From contig CAYXLI010000003.1 in the NCBI GenBank assembly GCA_964464925.1, forward strand, positions 1 to 64,000: DNA of 64,000 bases. The letters run 5' to 3'. This DNA is from CAYXLI01 sp964464925 (GTDB lineage Bacteria; Acidobacteriota; Terriglobia; Bryobacterales; Bryobacteraceae). The position numbers were made by a program, and so were the translations under genes. Positions 17,751 to 26,275 of the stretch are shown here, piece after piece. Each line of letters begins with the position of its first letter. Positions within the stretch are counted from its first letter, which is position 1. A model generated the notes under the pieces. That model was not told where the DNA came from, did not search any database, and worked only from the letters and a program-made list of their open reading frames with translations.

Positions 17751-18476
17751 ATGAAGAAAATCGCGCTGATTGAAGACGACACAGATCTCTACTCACTTCT
17801 CAAGTACAACCTCGAAAAGGAAGGTTTTATCCTGGTCGGAGCCCAAACCGGAAAAGGAGCAATTGACCTTTGCCGGCGCGAGCGGCCGGATCTGATTTTG
17901 CTCGACATCATGCTGCCGGATTCTGACGGTCTTGATATTTGCAAGGGCATTCGCAACCATCCGGAACTCGCACACATCCCGGTCATCTTCCTGACTGCGC
18001 GCGCTTCCGAAACCGACCGCATCGTCGGGCTGGAACTCGGTGCGAATGACTACATCGTCAAGCCGTTCTTCATTCGCGAACTCATCGCCCGCATCAAGAT
18101 CCAGTTCCGCGGCCAGTCCAGCCCGTCGCGCGTTCTGAAAGCCGCTGGCCTGGAACTCGACCGCACCAGTTGCCGAGTGAAACTCCACGGTAAGCCGCTC
18201 TCGCTTACCGCGACGGAATTCCGCCTTCTCGAATTTCTGATGAGCCGTCCTGGAGTCGTCTTCAGCCGCGAACAACTGCTCGACGCCGTCTGGGGGCATG
18301 ATCGCGCCGTGACCGACCGTACGGTGGACGTTTACATCCTGCGCCTTCGTCAAAAGACGGAGTCCGATCCGACCAGCCCTTCGCTCATCCGCAGCGTGCG
18401 GGGCTTCGGGTACAGCTTCAACGAATCGGACGCGGTGCCCTCTGAGCCGGCCCAGGCGGAAGCCGTCAATCATTAG
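17751..18476 (+). CDS. PhoB/OmpR-family response regulator
   Basis: 241 residues. The receiver domain (1-120) carries the acidic pocket EDD at 8-10, phosphoacceptor Asp52 in LILLDIMLPDSDG, a Thr in FLTARA and Lys in IVKPF. A winged-helix DNA-binding domain follows (~135-230, LTATEFRLLEFLMSRPGVVFSREQLLDAVWG, RTVDVYILRLRQK, IRSVRGFGYSF). It is the cognate partner of the upstream kinase. A TAAGGT box ends nine bases before the ATG, so an internal promoter is possible besides read-through from the kinase. A tail of about 10 residues is specific to this protein. Confidence 0.92.
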   Translation: MKKIALIEDDTDLYSLLKYNLEKEGFILVGAQTGKGAIDLCRRERPDLILLDIMLPDSDGLDICKGIRNHPELAHIPVIFLTARASETDRIVGLELGANDYIVKPFFIRELIARIKIQFRGQSSPSRVLKAAGLELDRTSCRVKLHGKPLSLTATEFRLLEFLMSRPGVVFSREQLLDAVWGHDRAVTDRTVDVYILRLRQKTESDPTSPSLIRSVRGFGYSFNESDAVPSEPAQAEAVNH

Positions 18477-18493
18477 GCTTCGTCTGTTCCTCT

Positions 18494-18501
18494 GTTAAAC
18501 T
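18494..18501 (+). promoter_or_regulatory. Leaderless-type -10 of the DUF1080-DinB gene
   Basis: TGTTAAACT contains a TGn motif and the hexamer TAAACT (18496-18501), which ends eight bases before the ATG at 18510. No Shine-Dalgarno is seen between them. Confidence 0.45.
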
Positions 18502-18509
18502 TCGATCGT

Positions 18510-19676
18510 ATGCGCAATCTGTTGCTCCTCCTCACGGCCGGAGTGTGCCTGACGGCGGCTGAACCCCGGCAGCTTTTCAATGGAAAGGACACGGCCGGAT
18601 GGAAGCATGTCGGTCCCGGACGTTTCATTCTCGAGAATGGCATGCTGAAGACCGAAGGCGGCATGGGCCTGCTCTACTATGAGGCGGAGCAATTCGGCGA
18701 TCAGACGATTCACGTTGTCTTCCGCACGACGGGCCAGCGAGACAACTCCGGCGTGTATATTCGCATGCCGGAGCAGCCTACCGACCCTTGGTACGGCGTT
18801 CACAACGGCTACGAAGTGCAGATCGATGCCGCGGGCGACGACTGGCATTGTACCGGGGCCATCTACTCCCTGAGCAAGGCGGCGGCGCGAACGCAAAAAC
18901 CGGTTGGAGATTGGAATACGATGGACATCCAACTCGATGGTCCGGTCACGCGGGTCTTTCTGAACGGAACGAAAGTGAACGAGTTCAACCAGTCCTCCTC
19001 CGTTCCAGAACGCAAGCAATGGTTCGAACCGGTTCGCGGCCCTCGAGCCATAAAGGGCTATATCGGCCTGCAGAATCACGACGGGAACTCCACAATCTAT
19101 TTCAAGGAAGTTAGCGTCACTCCCGGATTTACGGTCAATCCGAATATCGGTTTTCTCACCCAGCACGACCGCGATTTCGCACTCAGCTATTACCACGCCA
19201 CGCGCAAACAGGTTCTCGACGCGGTGCAGGGCCTCACTCCCGAGCAGTGGACATGGAAACCCGCTCCGGATCGCTGGTCTATTGCCGAAGTGCTGGAGCA
19301 TCTCACGCTGGCCGAACAGGGATTGTGGAGCGTTGTGATGTCGGGCATGAAGTCGAGCACGCCTGCCCCGCCTCAGCCGGTGAACGACGAGAAGCTTATC
19401 GCCGGAATCACGGACCGCTCAAAAAAGGCGACCTCGCCTGAGATGTTTCAGCCAAAGGGCAGATGGAAAGCGGGCGACGCGTTGGTGAATGCGTTTCGCG
19501 AGCGCCGGGACGCAAACATCCAAAAACTCCTGAGCACGAATGAAGATTTCCGCGCACACTATACGAATTTAGGCGGCCAAGTCGTGAGCGTCTACCAAGG
19601 CCTCCTGTTCATCCCCGGCCACACCGAGCGCCACTTGAAGCAGATTCTCGAGGTGAAGTCCGCTCTTCCGAAATAA
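18510..19676 (+). CDS. Secreted fusion of a DUF1080 (3-keto-disaccharide hydrolase-like) domain and a DinB domain
   Basis: 388 residues. It has a signal peptide (MRNLLLLLTAGVCLTAA). Residues ~20-208 are a DUF1080 concanavalin-like beta-sandwich (RQLFNGKDTAGWKHVG, DNSGVYIRMPEQP, GYEVQIDAAGDD, GYIGLQNHDG). Residues ~225-385 match the DinB four-helix fold, with candidate metal-binding histidines in YYHATRKQ, VLEHLTLAEQ and PGHTERHLKQI. DUF1080 proteins include 3-keto-glycoside hydrolases, and DinB domains are usually cytoplasmic metal-dependent thiol transferases. The combination behind a signal peptide is unusual. The gene stands alone downstream of the two-component pair. The catalytic role of each half is inferred from family only. 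Confidence 0.85.
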   Translation: MRNLLLLLTAGVCLTAAEPRQLFNGKDTAGWKHVGPGRFILENGMLKTEGGMGLLYYEAEQFGDQTIHVVFRTTGQRDNSGVYIRMPEQPTDPWYGVHNGYEVQIDAAGDDWHCTGAIYSLSKAAARTQKPVGDWNTMDIQLDGPVTRVFLNGTKVNEFNQSSSVPERKQWFEPVRGPRAIKGYIGLQNHDGNSTIYFKEVSVTPGFTVNPNIGFLTQHDRDFALSYYHATRKQVLDAVQGLTPEQWTWKPAPDRWSIAEVLEHLTLAEQGLWSVVMSGMKSSTPAPPQPVNDEKLIAGITDRSKKATSPEMFQPKGRWKAGDALVNAFRERRDANIQKLLSTNEDFRAHYTNLGGQVVSVYQGLLFIPGHTERHLKQILEVKSALPK

Positions 19677-19681
19677 CCGGC

Positions 19682-20362
19682 CTATTTCGAGGGAGCGTCA
19701 CGACTGACGATCTGTTCCGCAACTGCGCGGAGATCCTTTCCGACAATGTCCGGAGGCGGCACCAGGGGGAACAGAATCTTACCCGGTCTTTCCACAAAGG
19801 CCGCTGATGCTCCCGCACGCATTGCGCCGAGAACATCCCAGGCATGAGCCGCGACCAGCCGTAGATCGCCGATTCGCACTCCGAGTTCGCCTGCAACCAT
19901 CTGATATGGTTCCGGCGCGGGCTTATACCGTCGCACCTTATCGATGGAGAAGTTGCGCTCGAAGAATTTCCCGAGGCCGGCATTCGCGATCTGGCGCTCG
20001 ACCGCACCCTGGCTCGAGTTCGTTAACGTGACCAGCCTCAGGCCGTTATCTCTGAGGATCTGCAGCGAATCGGCCACCTCCGGGTGTGGCGGAAGTTCGA
20101 GCATGGAAGAGAGAATGTTTTTCTTGTCGCTCTCAACAACACTCACGTGACGGCTGGAGGCAATCATGTCGAGCGCGGCGCCGGCCAGGGCAGCAAAATC
20201 GAAATAAGGACCGGCGAGCGTGGCCGCTTCCGAGTGGAGAAGCAAGAGCGAAAACCACTCGCGCAAGGAATGGTTCTCTCCGAAGATGCGGGTGAATTGA
20301 GGCGCGAGCGCCTGCACGTCGAGCAGGGTCTCGTTCACGTCAAAGACAATGATGCGTGGCAT
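19682..20362 (-). CDS. Haloacid dehalogenase type II (HAD superfamily)
   Basis: 226 residues from the ATG at 20362, the usual length for L-2-haloacid dehalogenases. The nucleophile is Asp8 in VFDVNETLLD. Motif II is TLTNSS, the motif III Lys is in RYKPAPEPY, and the C-terminal segment is AAHAWDVLGAMRAG. The enzyme would hydrolyse a short 2-halo acid or a related substrate, although many such HADs have other natural substrates. The frame stays open far upstream but antisense to, and inside, the neighbouring oxidoreductase gene, so that part is not coding. It starts two bases after that gene's stop, so the two form an operon. Confidence 0.85.
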   Translation of the reverse strand: MPRIIVFDVNETLLDVQALAPQFTRIFGENHSLREWFSLLLLHSEAATLAGPYFDFAALAGAALDMIASSRHVSVVESDKKNILSSMLELPPHPEVADSLQILRDNGLRLVTLTNSSQGAVERQIANAGLGKFFERNFSIDKVRRYKPAPEPYQMVAGELGVRIGDLRLVAAHAWDVLGAMRAGASAAFVERPGKILFPLVPPPDIVGKDLRAVAEQIVSRDAPSK

Positions 20363-20364
20363 AT

Positions 20365-21819
20365 CTATAGCGAGCGCTCCTTTAGGTTCACAATGCCGCG
20401 CGTGTCGCCGCGCAGCCGGAAGATTCGTTTGACCCAGGTCACCAGTTTGGGCGTGAGCCGGTTTAGGAGGAAGGTGTCGGCGGCTCTCCGGTTCGCGAGT
20501 GCGAACGTGGGATACGGGTAGATCGCCGATGAGATTGTACGCAGGTTGATGTTCGCGTGCATCGCGAGTGCGAATTGGGCGATCATCTCGCCCGCATTTT
20601 CTCCCAAAATTGACGCGCCGAGGATTTTTCCCCGCCGCGTCGCGAAGACCTTCACGAGGCCCGTGGTCTTCGACTCTGTAATGGCACGATCGAGCCTGGA
20701 GAACGGGAAGCGGTGCACTCGATGCTCGATTCGGTTCATGCGCAGATCCTCCTCGCCTCTGCCGACGTGCGCGAGTTCCGGTTCTGTAAATGTGCACCAA
20801 GGGACGCGGCCATCCTCCGTCGAAGCCGGCCAACGGAGGATCGCATTCGTCACTGCTACCTTGGCCGTATGTTCCGCCATGTGTGTGAACAAATATTTTC
20901 CAGTGACGTCGCCACAAGCGAAGATATTGTACGCCGCAGTCCTGCAATGACGGTCCACTGTGATTCCCTTCTCCGTAGCGTCAACGCCAGCGGCTCCGAG
21001 GTTCAGACCGGAGATGTTCGGGAGCCGCCCGATGGCAGAGAGAATCCCGTCGAATTCGATTCGGCCTCCACCTTTCAGGTGAGCTAAGCCTGGTTCCACG
21101 CGGTCGACATCCTCTCCCAACAGCAAGGTAATTCCCTCATCCTGAAGATGTGCCGCCAGCAACCTGGCCAACTCCGAATCGTCCCTGCTGAGGATTCGAT
21201 TCGAACGATTCACAACCGTGACCGCCGAGCCCAGCCTGTGAAACGCCTGAGCCATTTCGATTGCGACCGGACCGGCTCCGAGGATCAGCAGACGCTGAGG
21301 GAGATGCTCCAGATCGAAGAGAGTCTCGTTATTGAGAATGCCTGCGCGATCCGCGCCCGGGAACTGCGGCATCCGCGGAAGGCTGCCGGAGGCGATCACG
21401 AAATAACGCGAGGTTAGTGTGCGACTGCCGCCGTTTCCGGAGAACTCAACCGCATGACGATTCAGAAAACGCGCGCACCCGCTGAGAACCTCTACGCCCA
21501 ACCTCTCCATATTTGGCGGAGCATCCGCTTCTTCGTAGATGTACTGGCGGATTGAAGAAACACGCTCCATAACGCGGGCGAAGTCGTGTCCCGGATCCGA
21601 CGAGGCCAACCCGAATATTTCCGCCGAACGGATGGCATGAGCAACTTTGGCCGCCTTCAGGAGACTCTTGCTTGGGATGCAGCCATGCCAGGTACAATCG
21701 CCGCCAAGTTTCCGCGCCTCGATGAGCGCCGTTTTCGCGCCTAATACGGCGGACATACCCGACGCTGTGAGTCCCGCCGCACCGCCCCCAATCACAATCA
21801 GATCGTAGTCGTAGGTCAT
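20365..21819 (-). CDS. MerA-like FAD-dependent pyridine nucleotide-disulfide oxidoreductase
   Basis: 484 residues. It has an N-terminal FAD Rossmann motif (DLIVIGGGAAGLTAS), the redox-active disulfide GGDCTWHGCIPSK (Cys42/Cys47), an NAD(P) Rossmann (LLILGAGPVAIEMAQAF) and a second FAD motif (NIFACGDVTGKY). The C-terminal dimerisation domain has YPYPTFAL where lipoamide dehydrogenase has HAHPTLSE. Tyr in place of His is seen in mercuric reductase, but the Glu is also lost and there is no C-terminal Cys pair. It therefore belongs to the broad MerA-like group with unknown substrate, not a clear E3 or MerA. The start at 21819 is preferred because a TACACT box lies 15 bases upstream, which would place the alternative ATG at 21831 before the transcription start. 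Confidence 0.82.
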   Translation of the reverse strand: MTYDYDLIVIGGGAAGLTASGMSAVLGAKTALIEARKLGGDCTWHGCIPSKSLLKAAKVAHAIRSAEIFGLASSDPGHDFARVMERVSSIRQYIYEEADAPPNMERLGVEVLSGCARFLNRHAVEFSGNGGSRTLTSRYFVIASGSLPRMPQFPGADRAGILNNETLFDLEHLPQRLLILGAGPVAIEMAQAFHRLGSAVTVVNRSNRILSRDDSELARLLAAHLQDEGITLLLGEDVDRVEPGLAHLKGGGRIEFDGILSAIGRLPNISGLNLGAAGVDATEKGITVDRHCRTAAYNIFACGDVTGKYLFTHMAEHTAKVAVTNAILRWPASTEDGRVPWCTFTEPELAHVGRGEEDLRMNRIEHRVHRFPFSRLDRAITESKTTGLVKVFATRRGKILGASILGENAGEMIAQFALAMHANINLRTISSAIYPYPTFALANRRAADTFLLNRLTPKLVTWVKRIFRLRGDTRGIVNLKERSL

Positions 21820-21980
21820 TCCTGCCCTCATTGAGTGTAGAAAAAGCGGCGGCTTCTTACACCGGCAATCACGGTCACGCCGGCCCGAGGAGCCACGTTT
21901 TTGAAACCAGCCACGGCCGATAGGCGGCAGTATCGCTCTCCCTCCCGGCGTCCGTATTTGCCAAACGCCCGAACCGCACC

Positions 21981-21989
21981 TGATATCTT
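21981..21989 (+). promoter_or_regulatory. Leaderless-type extended -10 of the pseudouridine synthase gene
   Basis: TGATATCTT (hexamer TATCTT, 21984-21989) ends six bases before the TTG start at 21996. It helps to choose that start codon. Confidence 0.4.
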
Positions 21990-21995
21990 GGCAGT

Positions 21996-22607
21996 TTGCC
22001 GATTGACCGGTATCTCGCCTTCTACAAACCATACGACGTGCTTTGCCAGTTCACGCCCGGCGACGTGCCGGGCCGGGCGACGCTCGCCGATTACGTCCAT
22101 GTCCCCGATGTGTATCCCGCCGGCAGGCTCGATCGCGATAGCGAGGGCTTGCTGCTGCTGACCACCGACGGCGCACTGCAACACAGGCTTACCGATCCGA
22201 AATTTGAACATCCGCGCACGTATTACGTGCAAGTGGAGGGAGCGCCTTCGGAGCAAGACCTGAAGCCCCTGAGGCTCGGAGTGCACATACAGGAATACGT
22301 GAGCCGTCCGGCGAAGGTGCGCGTGCTTAACGCAGAGCCCGGCCTTCCTCCACGGACTCCACCGATACGGTACCGGGCGAACATACCCGCAACATGGATT
22401 GAGATCACACTGACGGAAGGGCGGAACAGGCAAGTGCGCCGGATGACCGCATCGATCGGGTTTCCGACACTACGGCTGGTACGGATTGCAATTGGAGCAC
22501 TGAGGTTGGGGGAATTGCAGCCGGGGCAATGGAGAGATCTGAGCGAGGCGGAACTGGCGGGGCTGAGAAATCGGGGCGGCCAGGTTCGACCGCCCCGTAA
22601 AGGCTAA
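21996..22607 (+). CDS. rluE: 23S rRNA pseudouridine synthase, RluE type
   Basis: 203 residues from a TTG start. The N-terminal MPIDRYLAFYKPYDVLCQFT matches RluE, which lacks the S4 domain of other RsuA-family members. The catalytic motif is PAGRLDRDSEGLLLLT, with Asp in GRLD as the nucleophile, and the conserved segment EGRNRQVRRM follows. RluE makes pseudouridine 2457 in E. coli 23S rRNA, and the exact site here is inferred. The TAA stop overlaps the TAG stop of the convergent TonB receptor by four bases (CTAA). No ribosome site is visible. A TATCTT box six bases before the TTG suggests a leaderless mRNA. Confidence 0.88.
   Translation: MPIDRYLAFYKPYDVLCQFTPGDVPGRATLADYVHVPDVYPAGRLDRDSEGLLLLTTDGALQHRLTDPKFEHPRTYYVQVEGAPSEQDLKPLRLGVHIQEYVSRPAKVRVLNAEPGLPPRTPPIRYRANIPATWIEITLTEGRNRQVRRMTASIGFPTLRLVRIAIGALRLGELQPGQWRDLSEAELAGLRNRGGQVRPPRKG
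22572..22597. terminator. Possible hairpin terminator inside the rluE 3' end
   Basis: CGGGGCGG (22572-22579) and CCGCCCCG (22590-22597) form a perfect 8-bp stem with a 10-base loop, just downstream of the TonB receptor stop on the minus strand. It lies within the rluE coding sequence and lacks a good T-run, so it may only slow polymerase. Confidence 0.35.
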
Positions 22608-25600
22608 AAGTAAATCTTGCCCGCGAGTTGGACAAGCCGCGGGAAGTTCTGCTGATTCATTGTCACCGTGCCGAACAGCGGGCTTCTCCAGTCCGTATTC
22701 GGACCCGGGAAGATCGGAGTGTTCGTTACGTTGAAGGATTCGGCCCGGAGTTGGAACGTGAAACGCTCGCTCAGCTTGAATGACTTCTGAAGAGCGATGT
22801 TCAATTGCGGTGCACTTGGGTTGCGGATGTTGGAGAAGCGATCCTCCACGTTCCGCAGCGAATAGGGCTGGTAGTCCTGATAGCAGCTCTTGTCATTGTT
22901 GAACCACTGGTTGTAGTTCTGATTCTTCACACGGTAGTCGCTGCAGGTGAAGATCGCGTTCGGTTTCCCCACCGGATATCCCGAAGAGTAGGACAGAATC
23001 CAATCGAATGACCAACCGTTTAGCAGCGCGCCAGCGATCGGCCCTTCGTATGGGAAGAACCGGCGATTCTTACCGATGGGCAAGTCCCACACACCGCTAA
23101 ATGCAACTGTCTGCGGCTTGTCCTGATAGTCGAGCTCATGAATGAGCGGTTCGCTGAAGTTCCAGTCGTTCAGCCGGTGATTCGCCTCATACGACTTGGA
23201 GAACGTATAGGAAACCACGAAGGTCAGCACGCCGGAGTCGCGCGAGTTCAGGACGCGCTTTTCCAACATGACCTGCAACGAATCGTAGCGGTACTTACCG
23301 ACGGGATTCGTGTATTGGTACACACCCGGGAAGATGGGATACGGCCGGCGAAGGTCGTATGCGTTGATGCGTGGCGAGCTGCCGAAGCCTGTGCTGGCAG
23401 GCAGAATGCCCTGGAACGGGTTCGGCAGAGAGGTGTTGAGATAGGCCGGGTTGTTGTGGCCAGCCTGGAAGTCGGCGTAAGACGGATTGCCGAATTGCAG
23501 GCCGACCGGATCGTGCACGGTCTGATTGCCAGAGTAAGAGGCTTCGAGAACCATGCCATGCGGCAACTCGCGTTGCAGGCCGAAGGAGAACTCGTACGTT
23601 CTCGGGATGGGCAGATTGCGCGAATCGAAGTTGATGCCGTTGCCGACATTCGTCAGCAGGCCCAAGCTGTTCCCCACCGGCGTTTGATATCCGTTCGGGA
23701 ACGGATTCTCCAGCGAATATGGTCCGGTCAAACCGGCCGCCGGGGTGAAGTCGCCATCGAGTGAACGGAGATAGGGCGTAGTAATGTTGTACCCCGTAGT
23801 GAGGCTGCCGTTCGAGACCTGCCGGTAATAGATACCGACGCCGCCGCGGATGACGGTCTTGTTCATCACCTGCCAGGCAAAGCCGAGGCGCGGCTGCAAG
23901 TTAGTCCAGTCCGTGTCGTACACGTTACGCGGATTCCCGTCTTTGTTGGCGAAGGTCACGCCGCCCCGGATCACACTTGGAGCAGCCGGGTATAGATTTT
24001 CCTTGCCCGGATTTGCTGCGTCCCACTGCGATTTGAGATCCTTCCACTTGGCCACGATCTGATCGCTCAGCGGGTTCTTCGCATTGAAATCGAAGTAGCT
24101 GTTTACCCGATCGTGAATCTCAACGAACGGCATCTGCACGTCCCAGCGGAGGCCGAGGTTCACCGTGAGGCGCGGATGGATCTTCCAGTCATCCTGGAAG
24201 TAAACCGCGTAGTAGTTCTGGCGGCGGTAGTAGCTGTCGTTGTAATCGATCGACCCGCCAGTGGGCAGTCCGAGCAGGAGAGAAGCAACACCGCTGCCAT
24301 CGGACTGGCCGAAGCCGCGTTCTTTATACTGCTGGGTCCAATAACGGCTGTTGAAATCCAGGCGTCCGGTCGCGAGCCCAGGACCGCCGGCGCCACGGCC
24401 GATTTGCGCCCATTCGAATCCGAAGTGCCAGGTCTGCTTGCCTTGCGTGTGCGTCATGCTCGGGGCAAAATCGATGTGGTTATCGGTATTCCAACTGTAG
24501 CTGGTGCCGATGATATCCGGATAAAGATCGAGCCGGATCACCGGAGCCGTTTTGCGATCGACTGTCGGCGGAATGGGCATCTGCTTGATACCGAGCTTGT
24601 CGTATGTGAAACCGTAGCTCTGATCCCCATCGGGGAAGAACGATGTGAAACGCGCGAAAGAACCGCGGATGTCGAGCACTGTGGTCGGCGAGATCACACG
24701 GCTGTAGTCGGCGATGTAGTTCTGATTTGTCCGCTGGCTTGTGATGTTACCGCGCTGCGCGGGCGGATCGAAACCGTTGTTGTTCCGGAATTCGCTTCCG
24801 TGCCAATAAGTGACCAGGGCATAGAAGCGATTGCTGTCGTTGAAGACGTGATCCCAACGCCCCATCGGCTGGTTGTAGCGATAGCGTCCAACGGAATCGG
24901 CACGAAGGAAGTTGTTCTGCAGAATGCCGGTGTTGCTGTTCGGCGCCGGGTACAGGGCCAGGATGGCTTTGCCGATCGGGCTGATACGGCTCTGAGGGAT
25001 CACATTGCCGGGGAACTGGTCGCGGACATACTGTGTGCCACTGGGGCAGTTGTCCGACGCCTGGCAGGGACGCGTAGTGAGCGGATCGAATACATTCACG
25101 CCGTACTGCGTGAAGTGTTGACCGTCCCGAATGTCGAGCGGCGGCGTGCTCTGGATGAGCGGGAAGGGGACCACCTCACGCCAGCTTTCCTGGCTGTAGA
25201 AGATGAAATCCTTGTCCTTACGAATGGGTCCGCCGGCAACGCCGCCGAACTGATGCTGGTTGTGCTTGCCGCGCGGCTTACCGCCCGTATTGTTCTGAAA
25301 CGTGTTCGCATCGAGGACGGAGTTGCGGAAGTAATCGAACACGTCTCCATGCCAATCCTTGCCGCCCGACTTCAATGTGGTGTTGACGGTTCCGCCACCG
25401 GTGCGTCCGAACTGCGCATCGTAGGTGTTGGTCTGGACTTTGAATTCCTGAATGGCCTCAACGTTCGGGGCGATCTGCCAACTTCCGAACGTGCTGATCG
25501 GAGCGCCGTTCAGCAGGAACTGATTATTGCCGCTGCGCCCGCCATTGATGCGATAGCTGCCGTTTGTGTCCCACCCGCGCGTGCCGGAGAAGCCATTCGC

Positions 25601-26110
25601 GCCGAACTGCTCCTGCGTGAAGATGACGCCCGGCGTGAGAGACATCAGCATGTAGCTCTGGCGGCCGTTAAGAGGGTACTCCTGAGTCTTAATCGGATCG
25701 AATACAAGGCCGCGGTCCGCGTTGGTCGTCTGGATAATTTCCTGCTGCCCGACTACCGTGACTTCCTGCGTCATCTGCCCCACTTCCATCACGACGGGCA
25801 GGTTTTGCTTGTCGGCGACACGCAAGATGATATTCTCGCGCCGGATTGTGCGGAATCCTTCCGCACTGATCTCTACGTTATAGTTTCCGGGCTGCAGATA
25901 TGGAATTGTATATGTGCCCGCGGAATTTGTCTTCACTTCCACCGTATCGCCAGTGCCGATATTGGTGGCTTTGACAGTCGCGTTCGGTACAGCGGCTCCG
26001 GAGGCGTCCGATACTTGACCAAGGATCGTAGCCCGGAAATCCTGTGACCACAGGAAGATACAACTAAGCGCAAGCAAGGCGAGTGCCTTCAGCGGTCTGG
26101 AATGCAACAT
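22604..26110 (-). CDS. Oar-like TonB-dependent outer-membrane receptor (second copy)
   Basis: 1168 residues. A signal peptide (LKALALLALSCIFLWSQ) is followed by a carboxypeptidase-regulatory domain (~25-115, GQVSDASGAAVPNATVKA), a plug (~120-260, YPLNGRQSYMLMSLTPGVIF, NTYDAQFGRTGGGTVNTTLKSGG) and a large beta-barrel rich in Tyr, Asn and Gly that ends in KIYF. It has the same architecture as the receptor at 12809-16123, but the sequences are clearly different, so this is not a recent duplication. It should import a large ligand through the outer membrane. A consensus-like promoter and an AGGGGAAGGGTG ribosome site precede the ATG. No SusD-like partner or glycosidase is adjacent. Confidence 0.9.
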   Translation of the reverse strand: MLHSRPLKALALLALSCIFLWSQDFRATILGQVSDASGAAVPNATVKATNIGTGDTVEVKTNSAGTYTIPYLQPGNYNVEISAEGFRTIRRENIILRVADKQNLPVVMEVGQMTQEVTVVGQQEIIQTTNADRGLVFDPIKTQEYPLNGRQSYMLMSLTPGVIFTQEQFGANGFSGTRGWDTNGSYRINGGRSGNNQFLLNGAPISTFGSWQIAPNVEAIQEFKVQTNTYDAQFGRTGGGTVNTTLKSGGKDWHGDVFDYFRNSVLDANTFQNNTGGKPRGKHNQHQFGGVAGGPIRKDKDFIFYSQESWREVVPFPLIQSTPPLDIRDGQHFTQYGVNVFDPLTTRPCQASDNCPSGTQYVRDQFPGNVIPQSRISPIGKAILALYPAPNSNTGILQNNFLRADSVGRYRYNQPMGRWDHVFNDSNRFYALVTYWHGSEFRNNNGFDPPAQRGNITSQRTNQNYIADYSRVISPTTVLDIRGSFARFTSFFPDGDQSYGFTYDKLGIKQMPIPPTVDRKTAPVIRLDLYPDIIGTSYSWNTDNHIDFAPSMTHTQGKQTWHFGFEWAQIGRGAGGPGLATGRLDFNSRYWTQQYKERGFGQSDGSGVASLLLGLPTGGSIDYNDSYYRRQNYYAVYFQDDWKIHPRLTVNLGLRWDVQMPFVEIHDRVNSYFDFNAKNPLSDQIVAKWKDLKSQWDAANPGKENLYPAAPSVIRGGVTFANKDGNPRNVYDTDWTNLQPRLGFAWQVMNKTVIRGGVGIYYRQVSNGSLTTGYNITTPYLRSLDGDFTPAAGLTGPYSLENPFPNGYQTPVGNSLGLLTNVGNGINFDSRNLPIPRTYEFSFGLQRELPHGMVLEASYSGNQTVHDPVGLQFGNPSYADFQAGHNNPAYLNTSLPNPFQGILPASTGFGSSPRINAYDLRRPYPIFPGVYQYTNPVGKYRYDSLQVMLEKRVLNSRDSGVLTFVVSYTFSKSYEANHRLNDWNFSEPLIHELDYQDKPQTVAFSGVWDLPIGKNRRFFPYEGPIAGALLNGWSFDWILSYSSGYPVGKPNAIFTCSDYRVKNQNYNQWFNNDKSCYQDYQPYSLRNVEDRFSNIRNPSAPQLNIALQKSFKLSERFTFQLRAESFNVTNTPIFPGPNTDWRSPLFGTVTMNQQNFPRLVQLAGKIYF

Positions 26111-26156
26111 GGATTCACCCTTCCCCTAAAACATAAAAAAACAGAACGTGAGGGCA

Positions 26157-26185
26157 ATTTTACAATAGTTAACAGCTCATTTCAA
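26157..26185 (-). promoter_or_regulatory. Promoter of the second TonB receptor
   Basis: On the minus strand TTGAAA (26185-26180), a 17-base spacer and TAAAAT (26162-26157) form the best sigma-70-like promoter in the window. The leader is about 40 bases and carries the ribosome site. Confidence 0.65.
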
Positions 26186-26275
26186 GACAACCAAAACGGA
26201 GTGTCAACGATTGCTGCTCAACCGGGTGTTCCTTGGGGGATGAGCGCAAGAAGGGAAGAGTGACTTGAATCAGAT

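Noticed and set aside
24113..26047. A 644-residue plus-strand frame inside the second TonB receptor
   Set aside because: Antisense shadow of the receptor, with no recognisable domain, promoter or ribosome site. The receptor on the other strand has clear domain structure.
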